A DNA stretch of 64,000 nt from the NCBI RefSeq assembly GCF_024714495.1, contig NZ_JAMZMJ010000003.1:62001-126000 (forward strand), written 5' to 3'. This DNA is from Marinoscillum pacificum. Its GTDB lineage: Bacteria; Bacteroidota; Bacteroidia; Cytophagales; Cyclobacteriaceae. The notes under the pieces were generated by a model, which did not search any database, was not told the origin of the DNA, and saw only the letters and a list, made by a program, of their open reading frames with translations. Below, one piece after another: positions 16,787-25,325 of the stretch; the first letter of the stretch is position 1; each line of letters begins with the position of its first letter. The translations under genes were made by a program, and so were the position numbers.

Positions 16787-17809
16787 TCAGTTGGAGGATT
16801 CAAGGATTCTGACAATGCGATTGTAGAGTCTTTTGAGTTCGAGCCAATAGATTTCTTTACCACTGGTATTAACAAACTGAACCACTACTGCGTCAATGTC
16901 AGCATGATAGCGAGCGATGCTGGTATAGCCAGGCAACCAACCAGTATGTTCATAAGAATAGACAGATTTGTAAATAGTATGTTCCTCTGGTGAAAGCAGG
17001 GAGCCATCAATAAGAGCCCTTAAAAAGATACTTACATCTTCTGCTGTGGCGATCATGGATCCGCCTGGTAGGGGAAATTCCCAGTCCTTCACATCAGGTT
17101 CATAACCTTTAAGGTAACCACTCATTAGCTCTTCCATGTTTGCTTCAGCTGGGATGTTGTAGGTATTGCTTAATCCGAGAGGAGATAATAGCTCATCTCT
17201 GATATAGATATGATGAGAGTAACCTAATGTCCTGTCAAGGATTTCACCTATTAACAAATAGTTGGTGTTAGAATACTGATATTTCTTATTAGGCTCAAAT
17301 ACAGCTGATTTGTCATAAATACGCGCTGCAAATGAGAGGTAATCATCAAATGTTTCATTGGGAACCTCCGGTTCAAAACTGTAATCCAGTATGCCACTTC
17401 GATGTTGGAGCATCGTCTTTAGAGTGATCTGGTTTGCATACTCGATGCGACTTGATACTTCGGGAATATACTCAGCAAGCGTTTTGTCCAATGACAATTT
17501 TTCATCTGCAATCAATTGTGTAGTTGCAGCGGCGATGTATAGCTTGCTAATACTGGCAATCTTGAACAGTGCATTTGGGTCTGCCGGAATCTGATTTTCA
17601 CGGTTTTTCCATCCTGCGCTGTACAGCTGAATGTCATCTGGCCGATTGACACAGACAATGACACCATCCATTCCTTGGTCGATCGCATCATTTAATTGTT
17701 CCTGGATCGTGTCCGGTAATGGTTGTAATCCAAAGGCACAGCTTGATAAGATCACCGAAAAACAGGCAAATGTCATGGATGAAAAGAGTAGTGTAATTCG
17801 CTTTTTCAT
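16787..17809 (-). CDS. serine hydrolase lipoprotein, beta-lactamase class C-like
   Basis: 340 residues. The signal ends in ILSSC with C24 as probable lipidation site, so unlike its paralog it is likely a lipoprotein. Catalytic motifs are S86-K89 (ASISK), Y179-N181 (YSNTNY) and HTG in YEHTGWLPGY. Sequence similarity to the 15143-16177 protein runs along the whole length, pointing to duplication followed by divergence of the N-terminal anchor. It is the first gene of the probable three-gene unit; a palindrome at 17913-17931 lies upstream. Substrate unknown. Confidence 0.87.
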   Translation of the reverse strand: MKKRITLLFSSMTFACFSVILSSCAFGLQPLPDTIQEQLNDAIDQGMDGVIVCVNRPDDIQLYSAGWKNRENQIPADPNALFKIASISKLYIAAATTQLIADEKLSLDKTLAEYIPEVSSRIEYANQITLKTMLQHRSGILDYSFEPEVPNETFDDYLSFAARIYDKSAVFEPNKKYQYSNTNYLLIGEILDRTLGYSHHIYIRDELLSPLGLSNTYNIPAEANMEELMSGYLKGYEPDVKDWEFPLPGGSMIATAEDVSIFLRALIDGSLLSPEEHTIYKSVYSYEHTGWLPGYTSIARYHADIDAVVVQFVNTSGKEIYWLELKRLYNRIVRILESSN

Positions 17810-17912
17810 TTTGTCAGATTGTTATTTAATCAGTTACAAAGGTCCATTACATCTGACTGGAACTGTTATAAGCTATGGTGCGAATACTAGCAAATTTGAA
17901 GTTTGGGTAGAA

Positions 17913-17931
17913 ACTATGCTTCATGCATAGT
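17913..17931. promoter_or_regulatory. palindrome upstream of serine hydrolase operon, possible operator
   Basis: Arms ACTATGC and GCATAGT, 7 bp each, separated by 5 nt, about 104-122 bp before the start codon at 17809. The TATGC core resembles the TATGCAG sites at 20093-20163. No protein binding can be shown from sequence alone. Confidence 0.35.
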
Positions 17932-18023
17932 AATTATGAAGCAGAGGGCAATAATCTGTTTGTTATGTGTTAAGGAAAATGGGCATACAAGCATGACATT
18001 TTGCCCTATGGCTCGTCAGATTT

Positions 18024-18488
18024 TTAGCCAATTGAATTAAGATAAAATAGTAGCAGACTCTCTAGTGCTCCAATGAAAATGCTGATCAGAACTTCTGGCC
18101 AAGACAATCTTTTAAGGTTGAGTAAATTAGAATGAGCAATCCACAGAGCAATAATGGCACAACATCCAAACAATATTGTGGTAATAGTGCCAAGATTATT
18201 AGACACTATTCCTATCCAATCCAGAGCAACTAATTCGAAAATGGTATACCCAAAAATTGCCAAGGCGAAATTCGATTTTGGATTCTTTCTTATTAGATAG
18301 AGTCCACAATAAAGGAGCATAATGCTTAGGACATGTGGAGCAAACTGCATGTAATATTTAAAGCTAATCCAAGATTGGAGTTGAATACTAAATTCAGTTC
18401 GGCAAATGAAAATACTGAAAGTAATAAGTGATATCACTGAGAATACTATTCCAATAATCTTTCTGATTTCCATGTTTTGATGTTTCAA
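18024..18488 (-). CDS. small integral membrane protein, unknown function
   Basis: 154 residues with four hydrophobic segments (about 10-26, 45-62, 72-115 as one or two passes, 130-150), so a polytopic inner-membrane protein. The start could be ATG 18488 or the next Met at codon 5 (MEIRKIIG). No motif or family recognised. It sits alone between the serine hydrolase operon and a lipoprotein gene, with gaps above 150 bp on both sides. Confidence 0.6.
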   Translation of the reverse strand: MKHQNMEIRKIIGIVFSVISLITFSIFICRTEFSIQLQSWISFKYYMQFAPHVLSIMLLYCGLYLIRKNPKSNFALAIFGYTIFELVALDWIGIVSNNLGTITTILFGCCAIIALWIAHSNLLNLKRLSWPEVLISIFIGALESLLLFYLNSIG

Positions 18489-18644
18489 TGTAGTTCTTGT
18501 TACTTGCTAACTCAGTTTGCTAATTGGAATTCGGGACTGGTACCAGGTTTGATTAGCTATTTTGCTTTTAGAGCAAAGATGATTTTAGTATCACTCTTAA
18601 ACATTTATCGAGTAAAAGGTCAAAGTACAAATACTAACTCTTTG

Positions 18645-19238
18645 CTAGTCAGGCACTGAATATTCAATTAATTCCTCTACGTAGTGGAAATCGCCTTGAT
18701 GCTGCGTTAGTTTAATAAAGGTTTTTACAGCTGGGGCATACAACCAAACCTCTTCTTCATTCGCATTATATCCTCTGGAATTCGTTGTTTTACCCGTGTA
18801 TTTTATGGTGTAAGCCATGAAGGTCCCGGCTTCTACCGACTCTTCTTGATATGACAATACTTCGGCATCCTGACTTTGCTTTCCAGTTGTGCCGTCCTGA
18901 CTGGTCCAACTACTTTCGTATTTCCATTTTTTACCAACTTCCAGTGGCCAGTCATATTTAGGTGTTTCGCTTTCATCAGGATTCACGATTTCAGCTAGAG
19001 CAATGGTGTCGTTGCCTATAGTCATGCCTAGACCTTCGTCCATCTTCACGATCATTCTTGTGTCTTTACCGTCTGACCGTACTTCTCCAGCGGTCGTTAC
19101 ACCCTTGTACTTCCAAACCCATTTTTCACCAACTTGATAATCGGTGAGTGTTGGCTGTTGGTTAAGACCATTGTTATTGGAATCATTGCAAGCACAAAAT
19201 ATGGTCAAGGAAATTAATGTTAACAATAGATTTTTCAT
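18645..19238 (-). CDS. putative lipoprotein, unknown function
   Basis: 197 residues. Lipobox IFCAC near residues 13-17 follows a Lys start and hydrophobic core; a Ser/Asn-rich linker leads to a domain with repeated Trp-containing strands (GEKWVWKYKG, VGKKWKYESSW) and a C-terminal EEVWLYAPAVKTFIKL. The pattern suggests a beta-rich, surface or periplasmic domain. No family recognised with confidence. It follows the 19364-20014 gene in the same direction with a long hairpin between. Confidence 0.7.
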   Translation of the reverse strand: MKNLLLTLISLTIFCACNDSNNNGLNQQPTLTDYQVGEKWVWKYKGVTTAGEVRSDGKDTRMIVKMDEGLGMTIGNDTIALAEIVNPDESETPKYDWPLEVGKKWKYESSWTSQDGTTGKQSQDAEVLSYQEESVEAGTFMAYTIKYTGKTTNSRGYNANEEEVWLYAPAVKTFIKLTQHQGDFHYVEELIEYSVPD

Positions 19239-19316
19239 GTGTAGAGTGTTTGCTTTTAACCAATTTAAATAATTATAATTCCGAACTGATTAATGCGGCC
19301 TAATTTGGCTTTAAAT

Positions 19317-19358
19317 AGTCTGACAAGCCCAGAACATTGCATCCTGGCTTGTCAGACT
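19317..19358. repeat. 13-bp inverted repeat between two minus-strand genes
   Basis: Perfect arms AGTCTGACAAGCC and GGCTTGTCAGACT with a 16-nt loop, starting 6 nt after the 19364-20014 gene on the minus strand. Neither strand has a T-run after it. It may act as a 3'-end hairpin or a processing site. Confidence 0.6.
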
Positions 19359-19363
19359 ATGTT

Positions 19364-20014
19364 TCAAAATTTCCACCCTAAATAAAGGTTTGGCTCGAAA
19401 TAGAAAACGTTTCCATACTTATCGTCAAATTCCTTAAAACCTTCCGGAGAGTTGTTGTCAAAAAACCATTGGTTCACATGAACTTGAGGTTCGATGAAAA
19501 AATGCTTTTTCTTACCAAAGTCGAAATGATAGCCCAGATGATAGGAGTTATAAAGCTTGAAGCCATTCTTAATCTTATTTCCGTCTAAATCAGTATAGGT
19601 TTGAAGTTGTGGTAATACTTCTACAGTGGCAAATAACCCTTTCCATAACATGCGTTGGTATGTAACACCAATTCCTGTTTCTCTTAAGTATCCATCGTAG
19701 AATTCAGTTCCAGAGTCTATCTTATCTACCACGCCGTCCCAATAGTTAATCCCCATGGGCTGGAATAATCGCCAGGTGGCAAACTTTACACCTATGATAT
19801 TCTTATTGTCGAGGTTTCGTTTGACATGAAACTCGATCATTTGGATACTGGTTCGAGCGTTCCATCTAGTCTCGATAGGTTCTGTAAAAATAAAGTACGG
19901 CATACTTACCCTCCACTTGTGGGCTACTTTGGTTTCTTCACTCTTCGAGGAGTTAGTTTGAGCAAAAGCACTAAATGCGCAAGAAAGTAGAAGAATTGTA
20001 ATTAGGTTTTTCAT
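19364..20014 (-). CDS. secreted protein, probable outer-membrane or periplasmic, unknown function
   Basis: 216 residues. A signal peptide ends at FAQT (about residue 19). The mature part is rich in Trp, Tyr and Phe with many strand-like segments (VSMPYFIFTEPIETRW, FFIEPQVHVNQWFF) and ends in a terminal aromatic, FEPNLYLGWKF, as in outer-membrane barrels. It is divergent from the AraC-cyclase gene; the 237-bp gap between them carries the TATGCAG sites, making this gene a candidate target of that regulator. Confidence 0.7.
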   Translation of the reverse strand: MKNLITILLLSCAFSAFAQTNSSKSEETKVAHKWRVSMPYFIFTEPIETRWNARTSIQMIEFHVKRNLDNKNIIGVKFATWRLFQPMGINYWDGVVDKIDSGTEFYDGYLRETGIGVTYQRMLWKGLFATVEVLPQLQTYTDLDGNKIKNGFKLYNSYHLGYHFDFGKKKHFFIEPQVHVNQWFFDNNSPEGFKEFDDKYGNVFYFEPNLYLGWKF

Positions 20015-20092
20015 GATCTTAACTTTTAATGTTCAGTATGATTAATAGATTTTTACAAAGGTCTGGGATGTGTGAAAGCGAGACTTATGAGC

Positions 20093-20163
20093 TATGCAGC
20101 CAACTGCATAAAGTTTGTGGAAGGCATAAAAATTATGCAGCCAGGATATAAACTATGCAGCAC
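20093..20163. promoter_or_regulatory. cluster of four TATGCAG half-sites, candidate operator
   Basis: Three direct copies of TATGCAGC start at 20093, 20134 and 20154, and an inverted CTGCATA ends at 20110, forming a palindrome TATGCAG-4 nt-CTGCATA at 20093-20110. Copy spacings of 41 and 20 bp are close to whole helical turns. The cluster lies between divergent genes, 89-159 bp before the AraC-cyclase ATG. AraC-family proteins commonly bind such repeated half-sites; autoregulation is inference. Confidence 0.55.
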
Positions 20164-20251
20164 ATTACTGATTTCTTAACCTGATATCGGAAAATTTCAC
20201 TAGAGTGTTGGTTTGCTATAATTATTGCTAGTTTTGAATAACCTAACTGCC

Positions 20252-22852
20252 ATGTCTGACTCATCATTCCACTCTAATAGCTTTGTAGATCGGGCTGAAT
20301 CTATCATCCTTGAGAACGTATCTAATGAACAATTCGGTGTTTCTGAACTAGCAGAAGTAATGAATACGAGTCGTTCCAACTTACTGAGAAAAATCAAGCA
20401 ACAAACGAAACTTTCAGCGAGTCAGTTTATACGTCAGGTTAGATTAAAAAAGAGTTTAGAGATACTTGGGCAGGATTCTATGACTGTTTCGGAGGTCTCT
20501 TTCAAAGTTGGTTTTGGTAGTACTTCCTATTTTATCAAATGTTTCAGGGAATATTATGGATATCCACCTGGTGAGGTCAGTAGGAGAGGAGAACTTGATA
20601 TAGATCTTGGAATCTCTTCTGATAGGAAACGACAATTAGTCGCCATTATGTTCACTGATATTGAGGGATATACTTCTCTCATGCAATCTGACGAAAAGAA
20701 AGGAGTTGTTTATCGAGACAGGCACAGAAAGGTTTTTGATGCTACCACCAAAAAATATAACGGTCGAATCCTGCAATATTACGGTGATGGAACACTGAGT
20801 ACATTTTCAAGTGCTATTCATGCTGTGCAGTGTGCCATCGAAATGCAACTTGCTTTTAAGGAGGAACCGAAAGTCCCAATTCGCATTGGAATTCACTCAG
20901 GGGATATCATTGTTACAGATGAAGAGATAATTGGGGATAGTGTAAATGTGGCTGCTCGTATTGAAGCATTGGCCAAGGCTGGAAGTGTCTATATCTCTGA
21001 TAAGGTGTATGACGAGGTTAAAAATCAAGATGACCTGCTTACGGCATCTATGGGCGTTCATGAGCTGAAGAACGTCACAAAACCCATGGAAGTATATGCC
21101 GTTTCCAATCATCAACTTGGTGAAATTGAGCCACAGAATGCTAGAATCACAAAAGATAGTCCGATTCTAAAATGGGTCACAATTGCTGCATCTATATTGC
21201 TTATCGGGTTTCTTGCATACACATTTGGTCCATTTAACAGGAAACTGCCATCAGATTCAGATGCAGGGTTGAGTGATAAGTCTATTGCCGTGCTGCCCTT
21301 CATCAATGAGAGTAGTGATTCGTCAAACCTGTATTTCGTGAATGGTCTGATGGAATCAACGCTGAATAATCTTCAAAAAATTAAGAACCTGCGAGTTATC
21401 AGCAGATCTTCAGTGGAGAAATACAGGAATACTAAAAAGACAATTCCCGAAATGGCTGAAGAACTGCATGTTAGTTATTTTGTGGAGGGCAGTGGCCAGA
21501 AGGTCGGAGATCAAATATTACTCAATATTCAATTGATTGAAGCTTCTACTGATCGACATCTTTGGGCTGAGCAGTATAACCGGGAAGTTGTTGATATTTT
21601 TGAATTGCAGAATGAAGTAGCTCGAAATATAGCTAGCTCTATTAAGGTTATTGTCACACCTGCAGAGCTTGAACTGATAGAGAAAAAGCCTACTGAAAAC
21701 CTTCAGGCCTATGATTATTACCTTCAAGCTCTTGGTCCGTTAAATTCGCGAACAAATGAGGGACTTTTACAAGCCATTGGGTTATTGGAAAAAGCACTTG
21801 AACAAGATCCTGAGTTCGCACTGGCTCATGCCAACATTGCTATATCTTACTTTTTTCTTGAAGTATCGCAGGTTGATAAAAAGTATACAGATAAGATTAA
21901 TACTTATGCAGACAAGGCCTTGCTTTATGATTCGAAATCTGCTGAGAGTCTGATCGCAAAGGCGTTTTATTACTTACAAACGAAGGAGTTCAAACTAGCT
22001 TTGCCTCATCTTGAAAAGGCCCTGGAGTATAACCCAAATTCATCTTTTGCCATACAGATGCTTGCAGATTACTATTTTCGAATCGTTCCCAATTCTGGTA
22101 AGTATTTGGAATATGCCTTGAAAGGGGTACAGCTTGATGTGGCAGCCGGTGATTCTGTTACTCTGAGCTATCTCTACTTAAATCTAAGCAATGCCTTCAT
22201 CCAAAATGGTTTTGTTGATGAGGCGATTGAATACATCGATAAATCACTTAACTACTATCCAGAGAACTATTTTGGACCTTATGTCAAGGCTTTGATCATG
22301 TATGCCAAGGAATCCAGTATTGAACGTACTAAACAGTCCTTGTTAAAGGAATGGGAAAAGGATACCACACGGTTAGACATCTTGCAGGGAGTGGCAAAAT
22401 TTTACTTTTTCGAGGATAACTATGACAGTTCGTTTTATTACTTTCAAAAATTTGTCTCGGCTAGAGAAACAACTGGGCAGGATATTTACCAACAAGAAGA
22501 TATCAGGATTGGAATAGTTTATGAAAAGATGGGCCTGATGGAACAATCCAAGGGTTTTTACCAGTCTTATGCGGATTACTGTGAAAAAGACCAGTCCATA
22601 TATAAAAGTGCAAGCCTCGCTGTGAAATATGCTAATGAGGGAGAAGCAGACCTGGCCATTGAACAGCTAAACATCTTTGCAACGCAAGATGATTTTCAAT
22701 ATTGGATGCTCGTATTTCTGAAAATTGATCCACTAATAAATCCAATTAAGAACCATCCGGAGTTTGATGATGTCATGCAAAAAATCGAGAAGCGGTTCTG
22801 GGAAAATCAATCCAGAATAAAGGAGTCACTGGAGGAAAAAGAACTGATTTAA
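20252..22852 (+). CDS. AraC-type HTH / class III nucleotide cyclase / TM / TolB-like / TPR protein
   Basis: 866 residues from ATG 20252 (a TTG at 20225 is less likely). Order: AraC helix-turn-helix (about 15-110), class III cyclase catalytic domain (about 125-285), one membrane segment (about 305-327), a TolB/FlgO-like domain (about 345-480) and TPR-like helical repeats to the end. Metal aspartates are D136 (FTDIEGYT) and D179 (YYGDGT), and the transition-state Asn/Arg sit in VNVAARIE. The purine-specifying Lys and Asp are replaced by Q175 and E225, so cAMP versus cGMP cannot be predicted. DNA-binding and cyclase parts would be cytosolic, and the TPR part periplasmic. Confidence 0.88.
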   Translation: MSDSSFHSNSFVDRAESIILENVSNEQFGVSELAEVMNTSRSNLLRKIKQQTKLSASQFIRQVRLKKSLEILGQDSMTVSEVSFKVGFGSTSYFIKCFREYYGYPPGEVSRRGELDIDLGISSDRKRQLVAIMFTDIEGYTSLMQSDEKKGVVYRDRHRKVFDATTKKYNGRILQYYGDGTLSTFSSAIHAVQCAIEMQLAFKEEPKVPIRIGIHSGDIIVTDEEIIGDSVNVAARIEALAKAGSVYISDKVYDEVKNQDDLLTASMGVHELKNVTKPMEVYAVSNHQLGEIEPQNARITKDSPILKWVTIAASILLIGFLAYTFGPFNRKLPSDSDAGLSDKSIAVLPFINESSDSSNLYFVNGLMESTLNNLQKIKNLRVISRSSVEKYRNTKKTIPEMAEELHVSYFVEGSGQKVGDQILLNIQLIEASTDRHLWAEQYNREVVDIFELQNEVARNIASSIKVIVTPAELELIEKKPTENLQAYDYYLQALGPLNSRTNEGLLQAIGLLEKALEQDPEFALAHANIAISYFFLEVSQVDKKYTDKINTYADKALLYDSKSAESLIAKAFYYLQTKEFKLALPHLEKALEYNPNSSFAIQMLADYYFRIVPNSGKYLEYALKGVQLDVAAGDSVTLSYLYLNLSNAFIQNGFVDEAIEYIDKSLNYYPENYFGPYVKALIMYAKESSIERTKQSLLKEWEKDTTRLDILQGVAKFYFFEDNYDSSFYYFQKFVSARETTGQDIYQQEDIRIGIVYEKMGLMEQSKGFYQSYADYCEKDQSIYKSASLAVKYANEGEADLAIEQLNIFATQDDFQYWMLVFLKIDPLINPIKNHPEFDDVMQKIEKRFWENQSRIKESLEEKELI

Positions 22853-23064
22853 ACGGAAAAAGAATTACTCGTAGACTATTATCGTAATACTAGTGAATGT
22901 TAATTATTAGATGGACACTTTTCTCTTGTATTGTTTAACTGGTTAGTTGTCAGTTGTTTGTCTGTTTGTAATCGACTGCAATCGGTAATAATTGACACTA
23001 GCCACGTTATTTAATCTATTGGTAAAGCGCCATGAGCTACACTGTAAGTCAACCATAGTTCCTG

Positions 23065-24012
23065 TCAATTCTTTTCAACAATTTTAATTAGCTCTTCTGC
23101 AAACTTTTTGGGTTCATCGCTCGGAATTTCATGAGTAGATTCCTCAAACCAGATAAAGTACTTTTCTTCAGTAGTTAATGATTCATAGTATTGTTCCGCT
23201 ACATGGTAATTCGCTGCCAGATCGCGTTTGCTGTTAAAGAAATAAATGGGACAATCCAGGGAGGGAATTTCGGTTAGATAATTTGTGGCTCCAGCTTCCT
23301 TAAAAACGGACATCCAGTTTGCTGACCATTCTTCAAATAGCTTTTTAGGGTAGGTTTTTGAGTTTGAATTTTCGCTTGAGAAAAAGGCGGTCCATTTTCT
23401 AAGATAATAGAGGTCTTCCCATGTTTTGAATGGTAAATAAATCTGATTTAGTTCCGTATTAGCTTCTGTGTTGTAAGTTAATTCGGCTTGATCTTTCAGG
23501 TGTTTTAGGGTGATCTGGTCTGATAAGTCACTATAGATCATCGCACTCACAGAAATGTACGCATGCAGTTTTTCTGGATGTTTGCTAGCGTGTTTTAGCC
23601 CCAGGAAACCACCCCATGAAAAACCAACCAGATAGAGTTTTTCACGATCAAACTTTTGAAGAACATAGTCGACAACCTCTTCAGTGTCTTGATGCATAAG
23701 CTCAATGCTTATTGGGGTATCAGGTGAATTCCAAGCTTTGGTAATGCCTGTGCCGCGTTGATCCCATTGCACGACGATAAAGTCGTCTTTTAGGTGTCGG
23801 ATAAATTGTCTGGAGTAAAGTCTGGAAGAAAAGCCAGGACCACCATGTAAGAAAAGTAGAATGGGCTTGGTGTCATCATTTCTCGTAGCACCAATCCACT
23901 GTTTGATACCTCCAATTTGGACACCTTCATGAGTTTTGACTTTGGTTTGAGCTTGTGAGGAAAATGACAATAATAGCGGAATCAATGAGTAGATGATCAA
24001 TTTGTTAGTCAT
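23065..24012 (-). CDS. exported alpha/beta hydrolase, proline-iminopeptidase-like (S33)
   Basis: 315 residues. A signal peptide (1-21, ending SQAQ) marks it as exported. The alpha/beta fold shows LFLHGGPGFSSR (oxyanion loop, HGGPG at 56-60), DQRGTG and the nucleophile elbow GFSWGG with S132; the acid is probably in NSKRDLAAN and the His in ESTHEIPS. HGGPG plus DQRGTG are typical of prolyl aminopeptidases and related S33 hydrolases; the true substrate is unknown. It converges with the cyclase gene across a 212-bp gap in which I see no feature. Confidence 0.86.
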   Translation of the reverse strand: MTNKLIIYSLIPLLLSFSSQAQTKVKTHEGVQIGGIKQWIGATRNDDTKPILLFLHGGPGFSSRLYSRQFIRHLKDDFIVVQWDQRGTGITKAWNSPDTPISIELMHQDTEEVVDYVLQKFDREKLYLVGFSWGGFLGLKHASKHPEKLHAYISVSAMIYSDLSDQITLKHLKDQAELTYNTEANTELNQIYLPFKTWEDLYYLRKWTAFFSSENSNSKTYPKKLFEEWSANWMSVFKEAGATNYLTEIPSLDCPIYFFNSKRDLAANYHVAEQYYESLTTEEKYFIWFEESTHEIPSDEPKKFAEELIKIVEKN

Positions 24013-24077
24013 TTGGCATGCTTTTAGCCTTTTTTAGCAATAACGGTGCCAGTAAGGATTTCGATATTATCTACTTA

Positions 24078-24617
24078 TCAATTCTCATCATAAAACTCCG
24101 GACATAGTTCTTTCGCAACTTCAAATGTAGCGCTGTGATTCGGAAGTCGTTTTAATGAAAATTCGCCTGTGAAGGGCAATGGTGAACCATTAATGTTTGG
24201 ATGAATTCCTTCGAAGATACCAACAATTCTTCCATCGTCATCTCCGTATTCTGAGATGGTCAAACTGAAAACTTCTGTTTCGGGATCATCGAGATCCATT
24301 GCATGCGGACTGTCTGTATGCATCCAAAAAGAGACACCTTTCTTAATGTCATATTCGCCTACAGCAAAATGATTGATTCTTATATCCACAAACTGAGTAG
24401 CACCATCAAGGCAATTACCAATGTATCCTCCCAGATAGGTCATGTTGTAAAGCGTGTCTTTCACAGCATCTACTGGTTCTACAATGCTTCGCCCAAGGAA
24501 AGTGTAGGTAGTTTCAGCAATGTTTACTTTGATGAAATTGATTGGTCGTGGTTCCTCTTCTTTGCACGAAAAGAGAATGCTCATTACGAAGAGCAATACA
24601 ATCAGTTGAACCTTCAT
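24078..24617 (-). CDS. putative lipoprotein, unknown function
   Basis: 179 residues. The lipobox ILFSC (C18) after a Lys start and hydrophobic core marks a lipoprotein. The mature part is acidic with scattered cysteines (NCLDGA, ELCPEF), which could form a disulfide in the periplasm. No motif recognised. It lies between two hydrolase genes on the same strand, with gaps of 49 and 65 nt, so co-transcription is possible but unproven. Confidence 0.7.
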   Translation of the reverse strand: MKVQLIVLLFVMSILFSCKEEEPRPINFIKVNIAETTYTFLGRSIVEPVDAVKDTLYNMTYLGGYIGNCLDGATQFVDIRINHFAVGEYDIKKGVSFWMHTDSPHAMDLDDPETEVFSLTISEYGDDDGRIVGIFEGIHPNINGSPLPFTGEFSLKRLPNHSATFEVAKELCPEFYDEN

Positions 24618-24666
24618 GGCTGTAGGCTTGTCAACATTAAATATAATGACAAATAACCTTTTTGAT

Positions 24667-25191
24667 TTAAGCCATCGATTTCAATAATCTCATACCGTTG
24701 AGCCATTCACCAAATCCACTTTTAGTTTCGATATGACCGGCATCATTTAGTACATTTAAAGTGCTACCCCAGTCAATTGCGAATTCAGCGGCTCTTGTAT
24801 AATGAACAGCTGAGTCATTGGTACTGGCTACAACGATTGATCGAAAAGGTAGCTTGATTCTTGGAATAGGAGTGAATCCGGTTATTTCTTTGGGATAATC
24901 TGGCTTTTCGGCATCACTTGATGCGACTAACAACGCACCTTTTACCTTTAGATCATATTCCTGGACTGCATGAACAAAAGCTGCGACGCCAATACTATGA
25001 GCTGTAATCAAGACTTCTGGTCCTGCTGATTGGATAGCTTGAGCAATTTTAGGAACCCATTCATCTTTATTAGGATAATCCCAGTTTTCTTGTTGGATCC
25101 TCGTAAAAACAGAAGGGTCACTAGCTTCCCAAAGAGATTGCCAGTGACCCTTATCAGAATTTTTCCATCCTGGTATGTTCAATACCTTCAT
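24667..25191 (-). CDS. RBBP9/YdeN-type alpha/beta hydrolase
   Basis: 174 residues, a compact serine hydrolase of the RBBP9/YdeN family (DUF452-like small hydrolases). The N-terminal NIPGWKNSDKGHWQSLWE is characteristic. Catalytic residues fit S66 in TAHSIG, D126 in ASTNDSAV and H153 in DAGHIETKSGFGEW. Usual family length. Cytosolic, with no signal. The substrate is unknown for most members. It is the gene immediately downstream of valS on the minus strand, separated from it by 134 bp with a repeat and a hairpin. Confidence 0.87.
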   Translation of the reverse strand: MKVLNIPGWKNSDKGHWQSLWEASDPSVFTRIQQENWDYPNKDEWVPKIAQAIQSAGPEVLITAHSIGVAAFVHAVQEYDLKVKGALLVASSDAEKPDYPKEITGFTPIPRIKLPFRSIVVASTNDSAVHYTRAAEFAIDWGSTLNVLNDAGHIETKSGFGEWLNGMRLLKSMA

Positions 25192-25220
25192 AAGTGTGCA
25201 GTACCAGTTTATGTCCTTTT

Positions 25221-25253
25221 TGTCATTCCGACGAATGGAGGAATTTAATTCCT
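25221..25253. repeat. short intergenic repeat-like unit
   Basis: TGTCATTCCGACGAATGGAG followed by GAATTTAATTCCT, carrying ATTCC/GGAAT inverted pieces. I recall near-identical GTCATTCCGACGAA-type units dispersed between genes in other Bacteroidota genomes. Only one good copy is visible here, so calling it a repeat rests on that recollection. Confidence 0.4.
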
Positions 25254-25269
25254 AAAATGAATAAGGAAT

Positions 25270-25299
25270 CTAACCTCCTGTTAACACACAGGAGGTTAG
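25270..25299 (-). repeat. 12-bp hairpin downstream of valS
   Basis: Perfect arms CTAACCTCCTGT and ACAGGAGGTTAG with a 6-nt loop, 27 nt after the valS stop on the minus strand. No T-run follows on that strand, so termination is possible but not textbook. Confidence 0.6.
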
Positions 25300-25325
25300 A
25301 AATTATAACATCTAATTGCTTCCTC

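Noticed and set aside
15143-17809. True antibiotic-resistance beta-lactamases
   Set aside because: SxxK/YxN/HxG motifs occur across many serine hydrolases; the third motif is HxG rather than KTG and nothing indicates lactam specificity.
17631-17930. 99-codon plus-strand frame reaching into the gap upstream of a serine hydrolase
   Set aside because: Mostly antisense to the hydrolase N-terminus; low-complexity Cys/Ser-rich translation typical of antisense frames.
22853-23064. Terminator between the convergent cyclase and hydrolase genes
   Set aside because: No stem of useful length with a T-run could be found on either strand.
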